This document shows positions 43,158 through 53,616 of a stretch of DNA of 64,000 bases, in pieces. Origin of the DNA: JADFXI01 sp963784135 (GTDB taxonomy: Bacteria > Nitrospirota > Thermodesulfovibrionia > Thermodesulfovibrionales > Dissulfurispiraceae); the NCBI GenBank assembly GCA_963784135.1, contig CAWAQG010000004.1, positions 1-64,000 on the forward strand. Reading direction: 5' to 3'. Made by a program: the position numbers and the translations under genes. The notes below the pieces were generated by a model, which was not told the DNA's origin, made no database searches, and worked only from the letters and a program-made list of their open reading frames with translations. Numbering within the stretch: the stretch's first letter is position 1; the number at the start of each line of letters is the position of its first letter.

Positions 43158-46100
43158 ATGAAGGAGAGGAAAAAAATGAAGAAGATCATACCTGTTGCAC
43201 TATTCGTTTTGATCACGGTAGTAGGGGTTCCGTTTTTTGCCCATGCAGCTCTGATAGACCGTGGCAACGGACTAATCTATGACTCGGAGCTTAACATCAC
43301 CTGGTTGCAGAATGCAAACCTTTCAAGAACAAACACTTTCGGAGTTGCCGGCATCTCGGCCCCCAGCGGCCAAATGGGATGGGAAACGGCTATGCAGTGG
43401 ATAGCGACCATGAACGCGGCCAACTACCTGGGCTATTCAAACTGGCGTCTGCCCCAAACACTTCCGGTGAACGGGACCAGTTATAACTATGGTTTCAACT
43501 ATAACGGCTCTTCCGATCTCGGATACAACATCAGCGCTCCCGGCAGCGCTTATCCCGACAGCAAAGGAAGCGAGCTGGCTTATTTGTATTACGTAGAACT
43601 GGGCAACAAGGGAGGCTATGGTACGAACGGCAATTCTCAGAGCGGCTATGGTGTGACCAACGCAGGACCCTTTATAAACTTGGCGAACTTGCCTGTACCC
43701 GGCGCCGTCACTACTTACGTAATCTTCTGGTCGGGAACGCCGTATTCGGGTGCGTCCGCCGATACCGAGTGGAGCTTCCGCTATGATGACGGAATGCAGT
43801 ATGCCTACGATATATACCATGCCTTTTATGTATGGCCGGTGCTTCCCGGCGATCCCGCCGGAAGCGGTACCGACGTTCTGACAGTGACGACGGGCGGCAC
43901 CGGCAGCGGCACTGTCACGACCAGCCCATCCGGGCAAACTTTTCGTACCGGAACTTCTGTGACCCTTACGGCAAATGCGGATCCGGGCTCATACTTCGCC
44001 GGTTGGTCGGGGGGATGCTCCGGGACATCTTCAATCTGCACGCTTACCATGAACGCAAATACCACGGTTAACGCCACCTTCACTAACCCCAATTTATATA
44101 TATTTGAAGCCTCTGAAACAGACACAAGCAATGCGACAGAGATAAGTCACGATGCACAATATAACGGAATTAGTGGTTATGGAACCTCAGTTGGATCTAC
44201 TGTTACTGTTAAAGAAATTGATTTTAATGTTGATTATATTGTAGGGAACTTAACAGGCTACACAATTGCTGTAAATGTTTGGATGGATAGTGGTGGAAAC
44301 CTTGATACAAGCATTTGCAATGGGACAATTGCAGGGCCGGCAATTCTTTTAGGTTGGAATGCTATAACAAACTTAACAGGAAGTTGTGCTTTAACTGCAA
44401 ATACCAAATATGATATTACACTTGATGAGGGAGGTGATTACAAAGCCGCCTCTGTTGCTGTGTATGCATCTGCAACAGGCGCCCAAACGATTCCCGGGCA
44501 AGATGCAAGTTGGTTCTCAAACAAAGGATTATATGATACGAGCAACAATGCCATGGACTTTAAACTATATGGGACGTATTTGCCATTGACACAATATACC
44601 ATAACAGCTTCTGCAGGCTCAGGAGGCGGCATTTCTCCATCGGGTTCGGTACAGGTCGGGCAGGGGGGCAGCCAGTCGTACACCATCACTCCGAATGCGA
44701 ATTATCAGATAGCAGGTGTAACAGTGGACGGGACACCGGTTGGCGGGGTTTCATCCTATACCTTCAGCAATGTGACGGCAAACCACACGATAGCCGCGAC
44801 CTTCACGGCCACCGCCACCTATACGATCACATCAACAGCCAGTGCGGGCGGCAGCATCTCACCGTCGGGTTCCACGATCATGAACCAGGGTGTCAGTCAG
44901 ACGTACACGATCACTCCTAATGCGGGTTATCAGATAGCAGATGTAACTGTGGACGGCAAATCGGTCGGCGCGCTTGCTACTTACACCTTCAACAATGTGA
45001 CGGCCAACCATACGATAGCCGCGACCTTCACAGCCGGCAACTATATACTTGAAGCCTCTGCAACAGGCACAGGCAATGGTGGTACTGAGATAAGCCACGA
45101 TGCACAATATAACGGAATTAACGGTTATACAACCTCGGTTGGATATACTGTCGGCGAAATTGATTTTAATGTGAATTATATTGTCGGGAACTTAACAGGC
45201 TACACAATTGCTGTAAATGTTTGGACAGATAGCGGTGGAAACCTCGGGGCGAGCATTTGCAGAGGAACAATTGCAGGGTCGGCAATTACTCCGGGTTGGA
45301 ATGCTATAACAAACTTAACAGGAAGTTGTGCTTTAACGGCAAATACCAAATATGATATTACACTTGATGAGGGGGGCGATTACCAAGCCGCCTCTGCCAT
45401 TGTGTATACATCTGCAACAGGCGCCCAAACGATTCCCGGGCAAGATGCAAGGTGGTTCTCAAACAAAGGATTATATGATACGAGCAACAATGCCATGGAC
45501 TTTAAGATATATGGGGAGAATGTGTCATCGACACAATATACCATAACAGCTTCGGCAGGCTCAGGAGGCGGCATTTCTCCATCGGGGGCAGTCACTGTAA
45601 ATAGTGGAGGCAGCCAGACCTTTACTATAACTCCCAATTCAGGATATTCCATAAGCAGTGTCATAGTGGACGGCGCATCGGTCGGTGCAGTTTCTACTTA
45701 CACCTTCAACAATGTGACGGCCAACCATACGATAGCCGCGACCTTCACAGCCGGCAACTATATACTTGAAGCCTCTGAAACAGGCACAGGCAATGGTGGT
45801 ACTGAGATAAGCCACGATGCACAATATAACGGAATTAACGGTTATACAACCTCAGTTGGATATACTGTCGGCGAAATTGATTTTAATGTTAATTATATTG
45901 TCGGGGACTTAACGGGCTACACAATTGCTGTAAATGTTTGGACAGATAGTGGTGGAAACCTTGGTACGAGCATATGCAGTGGAACAATTGCAGGGTCCGC
46001 AATTGCTCCGGGTTGGAATGCTATAACAAACTTAACAGGAAGTTGTGCTTTAACCGCAAATACCAAATATGATATTACACTTGATGAGGGGGGCGATTAC

Positions 46101-46238
46101 CAAGCCGCCTCTGCCATTGTGTATACATCTGCAACAGGCGCCCAAACGATTCCCGGGCAAGATGCAAGGTGGTTCTCAAGCAAAGGGTTATATGATACGA
46201 GCAACAATGCCATGGATTTTAGGATATATGGAAGGTAA
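43158..46238 (+). CDS. secreted DUF1566/Lcl-type protein with InlB-like and ~160-residue repeats
   Basis: A 1026-residue exported protein. The signal peptide ends near FAHA (~31). Residues ~32-235 resemble the DUF1566/Lcl domain (DRGNGLIYDSELNITWLQNA, GYSNWRLPQ). A glycine-rich TVTTGGTGSGTV segment follows. Three nearly identical ~160-residue repeats begin at ~312, ~629 and ~867 (EISHDAQYNGI, GYTIAVNVW, LDEGGDY), perhaps related to choice-of-anchor adhesin domains. Three InlB-B-type repeats (~481, ~553, ~793; YTITASAGSGGGISPSG) lie between them. There is no PEP-CTERM or LPXTG tail. It is a probable cell-surface or matrix protein. An in-frame ATG at 43176 after GGAGAGG is an alternative start. 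Confidence 0.88.
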   Translation: MKERKKMKKIIPVALFVLITVVGVPFFAHAALIDRGNGLIYDSELNITWLQNANLSRTNTFGVAGISAPSGQMGWETAMQWIATMNAANYLGYSNWRLPQTLPVNGTSYNYGFNYNGSSDLGYNISAPGSAYPDSKGSELAYLYYVELGNKGGYGTNGNSQSGYGVTNAGPFINLANLPVPGAVTTYVIFWSGTPYSGASADTEWSFRYDDGMQYAYDIYHAFYVWPVLPGDPAGSGTDVLTVTTGGTGSGTVTTSPSGQTFRTGTSVTLTANADPGSYFAGWSGGCSGTSSICTLTMNANTTVNATFTNPNLYIFEASETDTSNATEISHDAQYNGISGYGTSVGSTVTVKEIDFNVDYIVGNLTGYTIAVNVWMDSGGNLDTSICNGTIAGPAILLGWNAITNLTGSCALTANTKYDITLDEGGDYKAASVAVYASATGAQTIPGQDASWFSNKGLYDTSNNAMDFKLYGTYLPLTQYTITASAGSGGGISPSGSVQVGQGGSQSYTITPNANYQIAGVTVDGTPVGGVSSYTFSNVTANHTIAATFTATATYTITSTASAGGSISPSGSTIMNQGVSQTYTITPNAGYQIADVTVDGKSVGALATYTFNNVTANHTIAATFTAGNYILEASATGTGNGGTEISHDAQYNGINGYTTSVGYTVGEIDFNVNYIVGNLTGYTIAVNVWTDSGGNLGASICRGTIAGSAITPGWNAITNLTGSCALTANTKYDITLDEGGDYQAASAIVYTSATGAQTIPGQDARWFSNKGLYDTSNNAMDFKIYGENVSSTQYTITASAGSGGGISPSGAVTVNSGGSQTFTITPNSGYSISSVIVDGASVGAVSTYTFNNVTANHTIAATFTAGNYILEASETGTGNGGTEISHDAQYNGINGYTTSVGYTVGEIDFNVNYIVGDLTGYTIAVNVWTDSGGNLGTSICSGTIAGSAIAPGWNAITNLTGSCALTANTKYDITLDEGGDYQAASAIVYTSATGAQTIPGQDARWFSSKGLYDTSNNAMDFRIYGR
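44094..46232 (+). repeat. three near-identical coding repeats of ~480 bp
   Basis: DNA at ~44094-44575, ~45045-45525 and ~45757-46232 is nearly identical between copies, including synonymous positions. This points to recent duplication or gene conversion. Repeats 2 and 3 are the closest pair. Confidence 0.75.
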
Positions 46239-46251
46239 ATAAGCCACACAG

Positions 46252-46836
46252 ATGAAAAAAGTCTTAATCATAGCCTATTATTATCCTCCGCATCCTGCTA
46301 TCGGCTCTCAACGGCCTTACAGGTTGGCCAAATACCTGCAGCGCCTCGGATGGGAGCCGATTGTATTAACGGTTGAACATCCGGGTAAAGTCCCGGATGG
46401 AATCAGGGTAATAGCAACGAAATATACGGATATAATCGATTCCCTGAGGAGGGCCATCGGACTTAAACCTAATGATATCCTTCTTGAAAAAATCGGCATT
46501 CCAATTACAAAAAACTTTGAGTTTGTCACTTTGAAGGGCAAGATAATCAAATTCCTCCGTTATGCCATTGCTTTTCCTGACCCTGAAAAGGGGTGGTATC
46601 AATATGCTGTAAAGGCGGCATCGGATCTGCTGGATAAAGAAAGAGTTGCCGCGATCGTGAGCACTTCTCCGCCTGAAACAACGCATTTGATAGCGAGAAA
46701 ACTGAAACAAAAATATAACATTCCGTGGATAGCAGACTTCCGCGATCTTTGGATGCAGAACGAGTTGTACAACAAGGGCAAGTGCGGTCAAATATTTCGA
46801 AAAAAGATTGGAAAGAAAAGTACTATCAGATGCTGA
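46252..46836 (+). pseudogene. family 4 glycosyltransferase, N-terminal fragment (frameshifted)
   Basis: Encodes the N-terminal domain of a GT4: VLIIAYYYPPHPAIGSQRPY, STSPPETTHLIARKL and WIADFRDLWMQNELY, as in WbuB/TuaC-like enzymes. After residue ~185 the frame departs from homology at a run of six A (46800-46805), and the continuation lies in the next frame. One extra base, or two missing, near 46798 explains this. Confidence 0.8.
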
Positions 46837-47543
46837 TGCATTCGTGACGATCTCGGAACCTCATGCAGATCTAATCAAAGCGGCTTACGGATGTAAAAAT
46901 GTTTTCTGTGTGACAAACGGCTATGACGCAGACGATTTTATGCAGGCGGCGTCGAGTCTGACAGAAAAGTTTACCATTACCTACACCGGTTCTCTTTATA
47001 ACGGCAGACGGGACCCTTCCACATTATTTGAAACCGTTCAACGGTTGATTAAGGCAAAGAAAATTGATAAAGAGCACATAGAGATATGTTTTTTCTGCCC
47101 TCGTGAGGGATGGCTTGCCGATGAAATAAACAAATATGATTTGAATGATATTGTGGCCCTCAAAGGGACCGTACCCAGAGAAGAGGCACTCAAAAAACAA
47201 AAAGAGTCACAGCTCCTGCTTTTGCTGTTTATGAATGCCGGCAACGAAAAGGGTGTTTATACCGGCAAGCTGTTTGAATATCTCGGGGCAAGGCGGCCTA
47301 TTATTTCGGTCGGAGGCTCCCAGGGCGTGGTCAAAGAACTTCTGCAAAGGTCCATGGCCGGGAGATATGCTGAAAATGCTCACGAGTTGGAAGATAGTTA
47401 TGCTGCATTATTACCAGGAATACATTGAGTCCGGAGAAGTGAGATATGCTGGAAACGAATATGCCGAACGCTATACATACGACGTGATCGCGCAGAAGTA
47501 TTCCGGGATATTGAATAACCTGGTACTCGCGGGCCGGAAATGA
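46808..47543 (+). pseudogene. family 4 glycosyltransferase, C-terminal fragments (two frames)
   Basis: Continues the preceding gene: KVLSDADAFVTISEPHADLI, YTGSLYNGRRDP, and GKLFEYLGARRPIISVGG are typical of GT4 donor domains. A second frame change at ~47395 (GATAGTTATGC) moves the last part (MLHYYQEYIESGEVRYAG) to another frame, open to 47543. With two frameshifts the gene is probably inactive. Confidence 0.8.
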
Positions 47544-47589
47544 AAACAGCGGTGAATCGTCGCACGGAAATTGTCAGGAGGACTGGGGC

Positions 47590-48256
47590 ATGGACAATAT
47601 TCGGATAGAACGTATTTCAGAAGATGTCTTTTCAGGCATGAGAAATGACTGGAATGCCCTTTTGGAACTGAGCGCTGCCAACGAGGTCTTCCTCTTGTGG
47701 GAATGGGTCTCATCCTGGTGGAAGGCATTTGAACACGGAAACGATGATCTACATATCCTCGTGGGAAACACGCCCGAGGGAAAGATGGTCGGTATCGCAC
47801 CTCTTTATCTCGAAAGAAGAAAAGGGTCCTGGGGGAGCAGCAGAACGGTCGTGCGCTTTTGCTCCTCTCGTGAGACCGGCGCCGGTCCATCTTGATTTCA
47901 TCATTGAAAAGGGCTACGAAGAATCCTTTACAGAAGCCGTTTTTCGTTACCTTGGAGAACATGACGGCGAGTGGGACGCCCTGCAACTGGAGGAGTTGGC
48001 TGAGAACGGGGTGCTCGATAAGTACCTGTTGAGGGATGCTTCACAGAGAAAGAATCTTCTTGTGGAGCGCATCCCCCACTATTACTGTCCATATTTGCCC
48101 ATCAATCAAAGTTTTACCGATTATCTGAAATCATTCAGCGGGGATGACAGGCGTACACTGCGATCGCGACGGAGATTCCTCCTGGAGAAAGAAAAGGCGG
48201 ACTTTAAAATAGCCCGGAATGCAATGGGGACGCTCAGAAAATGTTCGACGAATTAG
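47590..48256 (+). pseudogene. CelD/FemAB-like acetyltransferase, N-terminal fragments
   Basis: A GNAT-fold protein of the type common in EPS clusters: FLLWEWVSSWWKAF and VGIAPLYLERRKG are read in one frame (from 47590). PVHLDFIIEKGYEES and SGDDRRTLRSRRRFLLEKE are in another. The switch lies near 47880. After ~48240 the frame changes again (MFDELVSLHVERASEKG). GTCAGGAGG precedes the ATG. Confidence 0.75.
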
Positions 48257-48349
48257 TCTCTCTTCATGTGGAACGGGCCAGCGAAAAGGGATAAAGACAA
48301 CTTTTTGTGGAGATCGGTAAATTAAATTTTCACAGGCTTTTAATTCTCG

Positions 48350-48787
48350 TTGCGGCAGCATGATAAAATACACCTCTTATCGCTGCATAAAGATAATATA
48401 CCGCTTGCTGTCTATTATGGCATGAAACACAACGACAAATATTATTATTATCAGACCGGAATAAGCCTTGAAGGCGAGAAAAAGAGTGCAGGCAGGGTTT
48501 TATTATCACTCTTCATTGAACAGGCATTTGCCGAGGGATGCCGCGAGTTCGACTTCTTGAGGGGAAATGAAGGGTTTAAGTATTTCTGGACGAAGGACCA
48601 GCGGCAGACCTGGTCGATCACACTGAGAAAGCATGATTTTCACGGTACGCTTGCCCATAATACCTCTCTTCTGCTGCGGAATGCGAAGTCTGTTTTGCGC
48701 CCCTTCCTGGTCCGGTGGCCGCGGTTACAGCAGGTCTTGAAGATGATAAGCGGGCAAATGTTAAAAGGAGGGGCTACATGTTGTTGA
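48350..48787 (+). pseudogene. CelD/FemAB-like acetyltransferase, C-terminal fragment
   Basis: The C-terminal GNAT part: LAVYYGMKHNDKYYYYQTG and REFDFLRGNEGFKYFW match the end of CelD-like enzymes. The link to the N-terminal part (48256-48350) is broken by at least two more frame changes and stops. The original reading frame ran across 47590-48787. Confidence 0.75.
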
Positions 48788-49728
48788 CGAAAGAAAAAGA
48801 TTATTGCGGGCACTATGGTGGTGCATTTGTTCCTGATACGGAAGCAGCAGTTATCGCATCGTTTGAGACCGTAGCAGGTGATAAGCGGACAGACCGGCCG
48901 AACATGCTGTTGAAGGAAGAAAGAGATTATTACGGACGCTATGCATGGACGCTCCTGCCTTTCCTGACATTCCGCCAGGTGATAGAGAGACTGGACCATT
49001 TGATTCATGAGGAAATCGATTCACTGCCTGAATGGTGCAGGCGGGAATGGAATATCAATCTTTACATGCTCTCATCATCGGCAGCAGACCTTGCTGACGA
49101 CTACCTGGTGAGAGGCGTAACCAATTTTTCGAAGCTTCCCGACTATGTTCCATTTACGGGCGGAGCCGTGAACGCGCTTCGACAAACGAGTCTTTTCAAG
49201 TGCCGGATAAGGGGAACAATAAGGGACAGCGGAGTACATTTCTGGAGGAAGCAGTGGGCCGAATGGCTGATTGTTCTCTGTGATATGCTCGTTTCCGGCA
49301 GGGTGCCGGATGGGATCGATCAGATCAGACTGAGAGACGCCTGCTTATCGATGGTGACAAAGAGCTTTCCAAAGGGTCTTATGAAAATGAGGATGAGAAT
49401 ACCTGCCGCCTATCGTTCACAGGATTTGACACACCACGACTTTCTGTCGCTGAGCAGGAAATATTGTGAAAAGAATGCCGATTTGGACGTCCCCCATGTC
49501 GTCATCGGGCTGCGCTCCGCAGGATCTTACGGCGCTCCCCTCGTATGCGCCTATTTACGAAATGCGGGGTACAAAGATGTCTCATATATGACTATAAGAC
49601 CCAAGAGTTTTCTTCATCCCCGGGATGAACGTCAGATCGGCAGTGTTTGCATGGCACGGACAAAACTCATTTTGGTGGATGAACCGCCCGCTACAGGCAA
49701 AACCTTTCGCGCAGCATTGAGATATTAA
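48778..49728 (+). pseudogene. phosphoribosyltransferase-domain part of a long three-domain protein
   Basis: A 316-residue open frame from an ATG with AAGGAGG upstream. The N-terminal ~170 residues are not recognised. Then VVIGLRSAGSYGAPLVCAYL and LILVDEPPATGKTFRAAL give a type I phosphoribosyltransferase fold with a PRPP-binding loop (usual form VDDxxxTGxT). At ~49718 one base is missing. Restoring it continues ...ALEILKRCGVETG into the next frame, so this is not the native C-terminus. Natural substrate unknown. Confidence 0.7.
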
Positions 49729-49739
49729 AAAGGTGCGGG

Positions 49740-50792
49740 GTGGAGACCGGATCTCTGACGATTCTGGCCCCGACTCATCCGGCAAGAAGGGACTGGGCCG
49801 ATTCGTCATTCCGGTCTGCTCTCGGCAACATCGGCATTATTTCTCTTGAGCCCGAAGAGTGGTATAAAGAGAATCTTCTCAAGGCAGACGCTTTTCGCGA
49901 TGCGGTCAAACCCTATTTTATCGAGTTGGGGTATGACGATATCGGGGTTGAAGAGACCGAACATATAGTGGAGATGAATAATCTGCTCAATAATAATCCT
50001 GACAGGGCATTTCACTCTGCGGCTGAAAAAGGTGTTTCGGTGTTCCCAAAAAATGGTCCCGGATTGCACGCCCGGGAAGGCCCTTTTATTATGGTAAAGA
50101 GTGTGGGATGGGGTTGGTTGGGATACCATGCAGCCCTCGCTGCAGACCGACTTGAAGGGTTTACTCCCCGGGTATACGGCGTCAGGAACGGCATGATGTT
50201 TCTCGACTGGATAGAAGATGAGAACGGATGGGAGGAAAAACAGAGCAGTCAGGAGCAGACCGCCCAAAGGCTGTCCGCATATATCAGCAGGAGAACTAAT
50301 CTCCTGCGGCTGGATGAAGACCCGATGCGTTTCCTGAGCAGTTATCAGGACAGCGGTTTGCAATCAATTGCGCTGATATTGACCAAGGCCTTCGGCCCGA
50401 AAGTTTCGAAGATGAAAAGGGGATGGGTAAGAGAGCGGCTCGAAAGACTCACCTGCACGATACCTGCATTCCTCGACTCACGCATGACAAGGGATGAATG
50501 GATCGGCTCTGGAGCGAGTATGGTAAAAGTCGATTTCGAGCACCACGGGTTCAGCAAAACGGCCTCGCATAATATTGTCGACCCCGCCTATGATATAGCA
50601 ACTGCCGCACTGACGTTTCAACTCTCAGATAGTGAGATAGAAGGACTCGTAAGCGCCTATGTGCACGATACAGGGGACGTATCGATAAACGAAAGATTGA
50701 TCTATTACAAGCTGCTGTCAGGATGCGAGGACATGAGCCAGTCGCTGAACAGGCTGAATATGGCCGAACATGATCTTCACACACTGAACTGA
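49740..50792 (+). pseudogene. kinase-like middle part of the three-domain protein
   Basis: A 350-residue frame continuing the phosphoribosyltransferase gene. After the PRTase end it holds a domain with VKSVGWGWLGYHAALAADRL, RNGMMFLDWIEDEN and a late VDFEHHGFSKTASHNIVDPA followed by YDIATAAL. This resembles the end of aminoglycoside-phosphotransferase-like kinases. Catalytic residues are not certain. A missing base at ~50790 again shifts the frame; restored, it reads into NYRYMYALKFLG of the HAD part. Confidence 0.6.
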
Positions 50793-50803
50793 ATTACCGT
50801 TAT

Positions 50804-51758
50804 ATGTATGCGCTGAAGTTCCTTGGCTCCGAAACAACGCGATATGTTTCACAATTTTGCAGCGGAGAGCCGAAGATACATTGGGGCACGCCGATGTTTG
50901 TAATGGACGTTGACGGCGTCCTGGAGAAAAACATATTCGGATTCCCACGATAACTGCCAATGGAATCCGCGCACTGTCCCTGCTGCGGGAACATGATGTC
51001 TGCTCCGTCGTAAACACTGCTCGCGCCTTGGAAGAAGTTAAGGAATACTGCGGTAGTACGGGTTTGCCGGGGGAATCGGAGAGTACGGAAGCGTGATATG
51101 GGATGCTGTCGAACAGAAAACCCATGTCCTCGTCCCTCCTGAAGCTCTTGAGGAACTGGCGGTCTTACGCGAGGCCTTGGGCAACATCCCCGGGATCTTT
51201 GTAAATCCCTTCTACCATCATTCGATCCGTGCTTATATATTTAACATGCAGGGAACGCGTCCTGTTCCGGATGCCGCGATCGGCAGGCTCTTCAGGTCGT
51301 TAGGCATAAAGCATTTAACAGCAAGGAAGTCCGACATAGACACGGCGATTCTTGCCCGAACGGTTGACAAGGGGAAGGCCCTTCTCAGACTCAGAGAAAT
51401 GAAGGGCGTAATAGACGGGGATATCGCTGCAATAGGGGACACCGATGCTGATCTGCCTCAACTACTCTGTGCGGACCGGGGCTTTTTAGTGGGCAACAGT
51501 TCGGCTGACCTGAAGAGGACTGCCCGCAAATTCGGCATCACCGTTCTCGGGTCGAATTATCAGACGGGTCTCCTTGATGCGGTAAATATCTTTTTGCACA
51601 GGGGAAGCAGCAACTGCGATGCTTGCAAAGCGGTTCTGAAGAAAAGCGATGCCAATTCCAACATTTTATGGGACATTCTCTGTATTGCTGACAGGTCCCC
51701 CCTGGAGCAGTGGTATCACGCATTTGACCGCAAGACATTAGAAATGTTTCAGGAGTAG
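50804..51758 (+). pseudogene. HAD-hydrolase part of the three-domain protein
   Basis: HAD-superfamily phosphatase split over three frames. Motif I FVMDVDGVLEKNIFGFP is near 50900. ITANGIRALSLLREHDVCSV follows after a shift at ~50950. YGFAGGIGEYGS and the long open part from 51093 follow after another at ~51050. GDTDADLPQLL is motif IV. The fold resembles the Cof or sucrose-phosphatase group. The whole original gene (48778-51758) would encode ~990 residues. Confidence 0.7.
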
Positions 51759-51803
51759 AATGCCGCGCCGAAGTATCTGCCGACAAATGTACCGGAGGGT
51801 GTT

Positions 51804-52850
51804 ATGAAGCGTTGTTATAGAGGGACATTTCAAAATGTGAAAGACTTGATCAAGTGGTCAGTGGGAACGGTCTTCTTTTACAGCGGGCTGTTTCATGTTG
51901 TGCGATTTGTCAACAACCTTTTGGGGAGACGCCTGACCATAGTGACGTATCACCGTGTCGCTGTGAATAATGACGTAACTATGAGGTCTTCGAACCCGGC
52001 GCTCGTGACATCTCAGCGAACATTTGAGCAGCAACTCCGGTTCCTGAGCAGATGGTATAAAATCATCACATTCAGCGACTTGAGACATTATATGAAAGAC
52101 AATACCCTGCCAAAGAATGCTTTGATCATTACCTTCGACGACGGTTACTCGGATAATTATCTGGGCGCTTATCCTGTCCTCAACAGGATGAGGCTTAAAG
52201 CAACTATTTTCATCGTCGCTGAAAAGGTGGGGGACGGAAATGGCAAACCTTTTTGGTGGGACAGGGCATTCTTCTACTTTGGAGAAATACTGAAAAAAGA
52301 GAAAGACGTTGGTTTTGAACCGGGCGAGGACATCTCGGACCTCCTTGAAAGGTTTCAGGATGCGCCTGGGCAGACGATCTCGGAGATAAAACAATGGAAG
52401 AAGGAGACAATAGAAAATTTCTTCGATACACTTCAGGAGAAGTATGCCATATCAGAGGCGGCTTTCAGAGAGGAAAATAGAACATTAAGCCTGGAAGAGA
52501 TGAACAGAATGAACGGTGATATTGAGTTTGGGTCCCATACGTGCAGTCACCATAATCTTGTGCTGTTGAGTGAGGGCGAAAGAGATTATGAAATCAATGA
52601 GTCCAAACGAATACTGGAAAAGATGGCGTCAAAGGAAGTCATAGCGTTTTCCTACCCTTACGGATATATGAACGACGAGATAGAGACGATGGTAAAAAAA
52701 GCGGGCTATCAATTTGCGGTAACAACCTGCAAGGGTGTAAATGACATGTCAGACCCATGCGCCCTGAAAAGGATCAGTGTGGGGGAGGGTCTGTCGTTAT
52801 GGGGAAGATTCTCGCAGGGATTCTTCGCCTATAAATTAATGGGGTTCTGA
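51804..52850 (+). CDS. polysaccharide deacetylase (NodB-like)
   Basis: A 348-residue NodB protein with TYHRVAV, ITFDDGYSDNY (metal Asp and catalytic Asp), FGSHTCSHHNL (His pair) and FSYPYGYMNDE. An insertion of ~80 residues lies between motifs 1 and 2. A hydrophobic N-terminal segment (~20-40) may anchor it to the membrane. GGAGGGTGTT precedes the ATG. It begins the intact group after the decayed block and abuts the Crp-family gene. Confidence 0.9.
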   Translation: MKRCYRGTFQNVKDLIKWSVGTVFFYSGLFHVVRFVNNLLGRRLTIVTYHRVAVNNDVTMRSSNPALVTSQRTFEQQLRFLSRWYKIITFSDLRHYMKDNTLPKNALIITFDDGYSDNYLGAYPVLNRMRLKATIFIVAEKVGDGNGKPFWWDRAFFYFGEILKKEKDVGFEPGEDISDLLERFQDAPGQTISEIKQWKKETIENFFDTLQEKYAISEAAFREENRTLSLEEMNRMNGDIEFGSHTCSHHNLVLLSEGERDYEINESKRILEKMASKEVIAFSYPYGYMNDEIETMVKKAGYQFAVTTCKGVNDMSDPCALKRISVGEGLSLWGRFSQGFFAYKLMGF

Positions 52851-53555
52851 ATGAAGGTAGATGATAACAGGATTGACTCTTTATCCAATATAGAACTCTT
52901 TTCCTCCTTAGACCCTGCTGAATTGCAGCAGGTCACCGAGAGGATGTTTATAAGAAGCTTCAGCAGGAACGAAGTTATACTCCATGAATGGGACGCAAAT
53001 GAGTTCATGTATATAATTCTGGATGGTGAAGTCAAGGTAATCCAGTCAACGGAAGATGGAAAGGAAATTATTCTCGCCCTGCACAGGACCGGAGATTTTT
53101 TCGGTGAACTGTCGTTGATTGACGGTAAAACCGTTCCTGCCTCAGTGGTTGCGACCAGGCATTCAACCACTGCCATTATATCAAAAAATGCTTTTTTCTC
53201 TCTGATTTTCAATCAACCCAATGTTCTGAGGAAACTCCTCTTCATACTTTGTTCACGGTTCCGGGAATCGTTGGGGACGATCCAGATGCTGAACTTCAAC
53301 AATGCATTACAGAGGATTAAAATGTTGTTTATCATGTTGTCCGAAAAATACGGGAAAGAAGAGGGAGGACTAAAAGTTTTGGATTTAAAACTGACGCACC
53401 AGGGCATGGCGGAGATGGCGGGAATGACCCGTGAGACGGTCACGAGAGTCATCGACAAAATGCAAAAAGATGGTGATATTACCATTCTTAAGCACAAAAT
53501 GATCGGTCTGACTCCGGGTTTTTTTGCAAGTATAAAGACGTATCAGAATGTATAG
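52851..53555 (+). CDS. Crp/Fnr-family transcription regulator
   Basis: A 234-residue regulator. The N-terminal cyclic-nucleotide-binding fold (~10-125) has GDFFGELSLIDGKTVPASVV; the Arg-Ser pair that holds cAMP phosphate in E. coli CRP is replaced by Pro-Ala, so cAMP may not be the ligand. There is no N-terminal Fe-S cysteine set as in Fnr. The C-terminal HTH (~184-203, MAEMAGMTRETVTRVIDKMQ) keeps the RETVxR recognition pattern expected to read TGTGA half-sites. Two TGTGA palindromes lie upstream of the surface gene at 58208. It starts immediately after the deacetylase stop. Confidence 0.9.
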   Translation: MKVDDNRIDSLSNIELFSSLDPAELQQVTERMFIRSFSRNEVILHEWDANEFMYIILDGEVKVIQSTEDGKEIILALHRTGDFFGELSLIDGKTVPASVVATRHSTTAIISKNAFFSLIFNQPNVLRKLLFILCSRFRESLGTIQMLNFNNALQRIKMLFIMLSEKYGKEEGGLKVLDLKLTHQGMAEMAGMTRETVTRVIDKMQKDGDITILKHKMIGLTPGFFASIKTYQNV

Positions 53556-53616
53556 GATATCTGATGAAAAAATCCGCCATCGGTAGATATATGTGTTTTC
53601 TGAGGAGGTTTGAAAA

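Noticed and set aside
43158..46238. PEP-CTERM/exosortase substrate, suggested by the DUF1566-type domain and EPS context
   Set aside because: No PEP motif or C-terminal helix with basic tail is present, and no exosortase gene occurs in the window.
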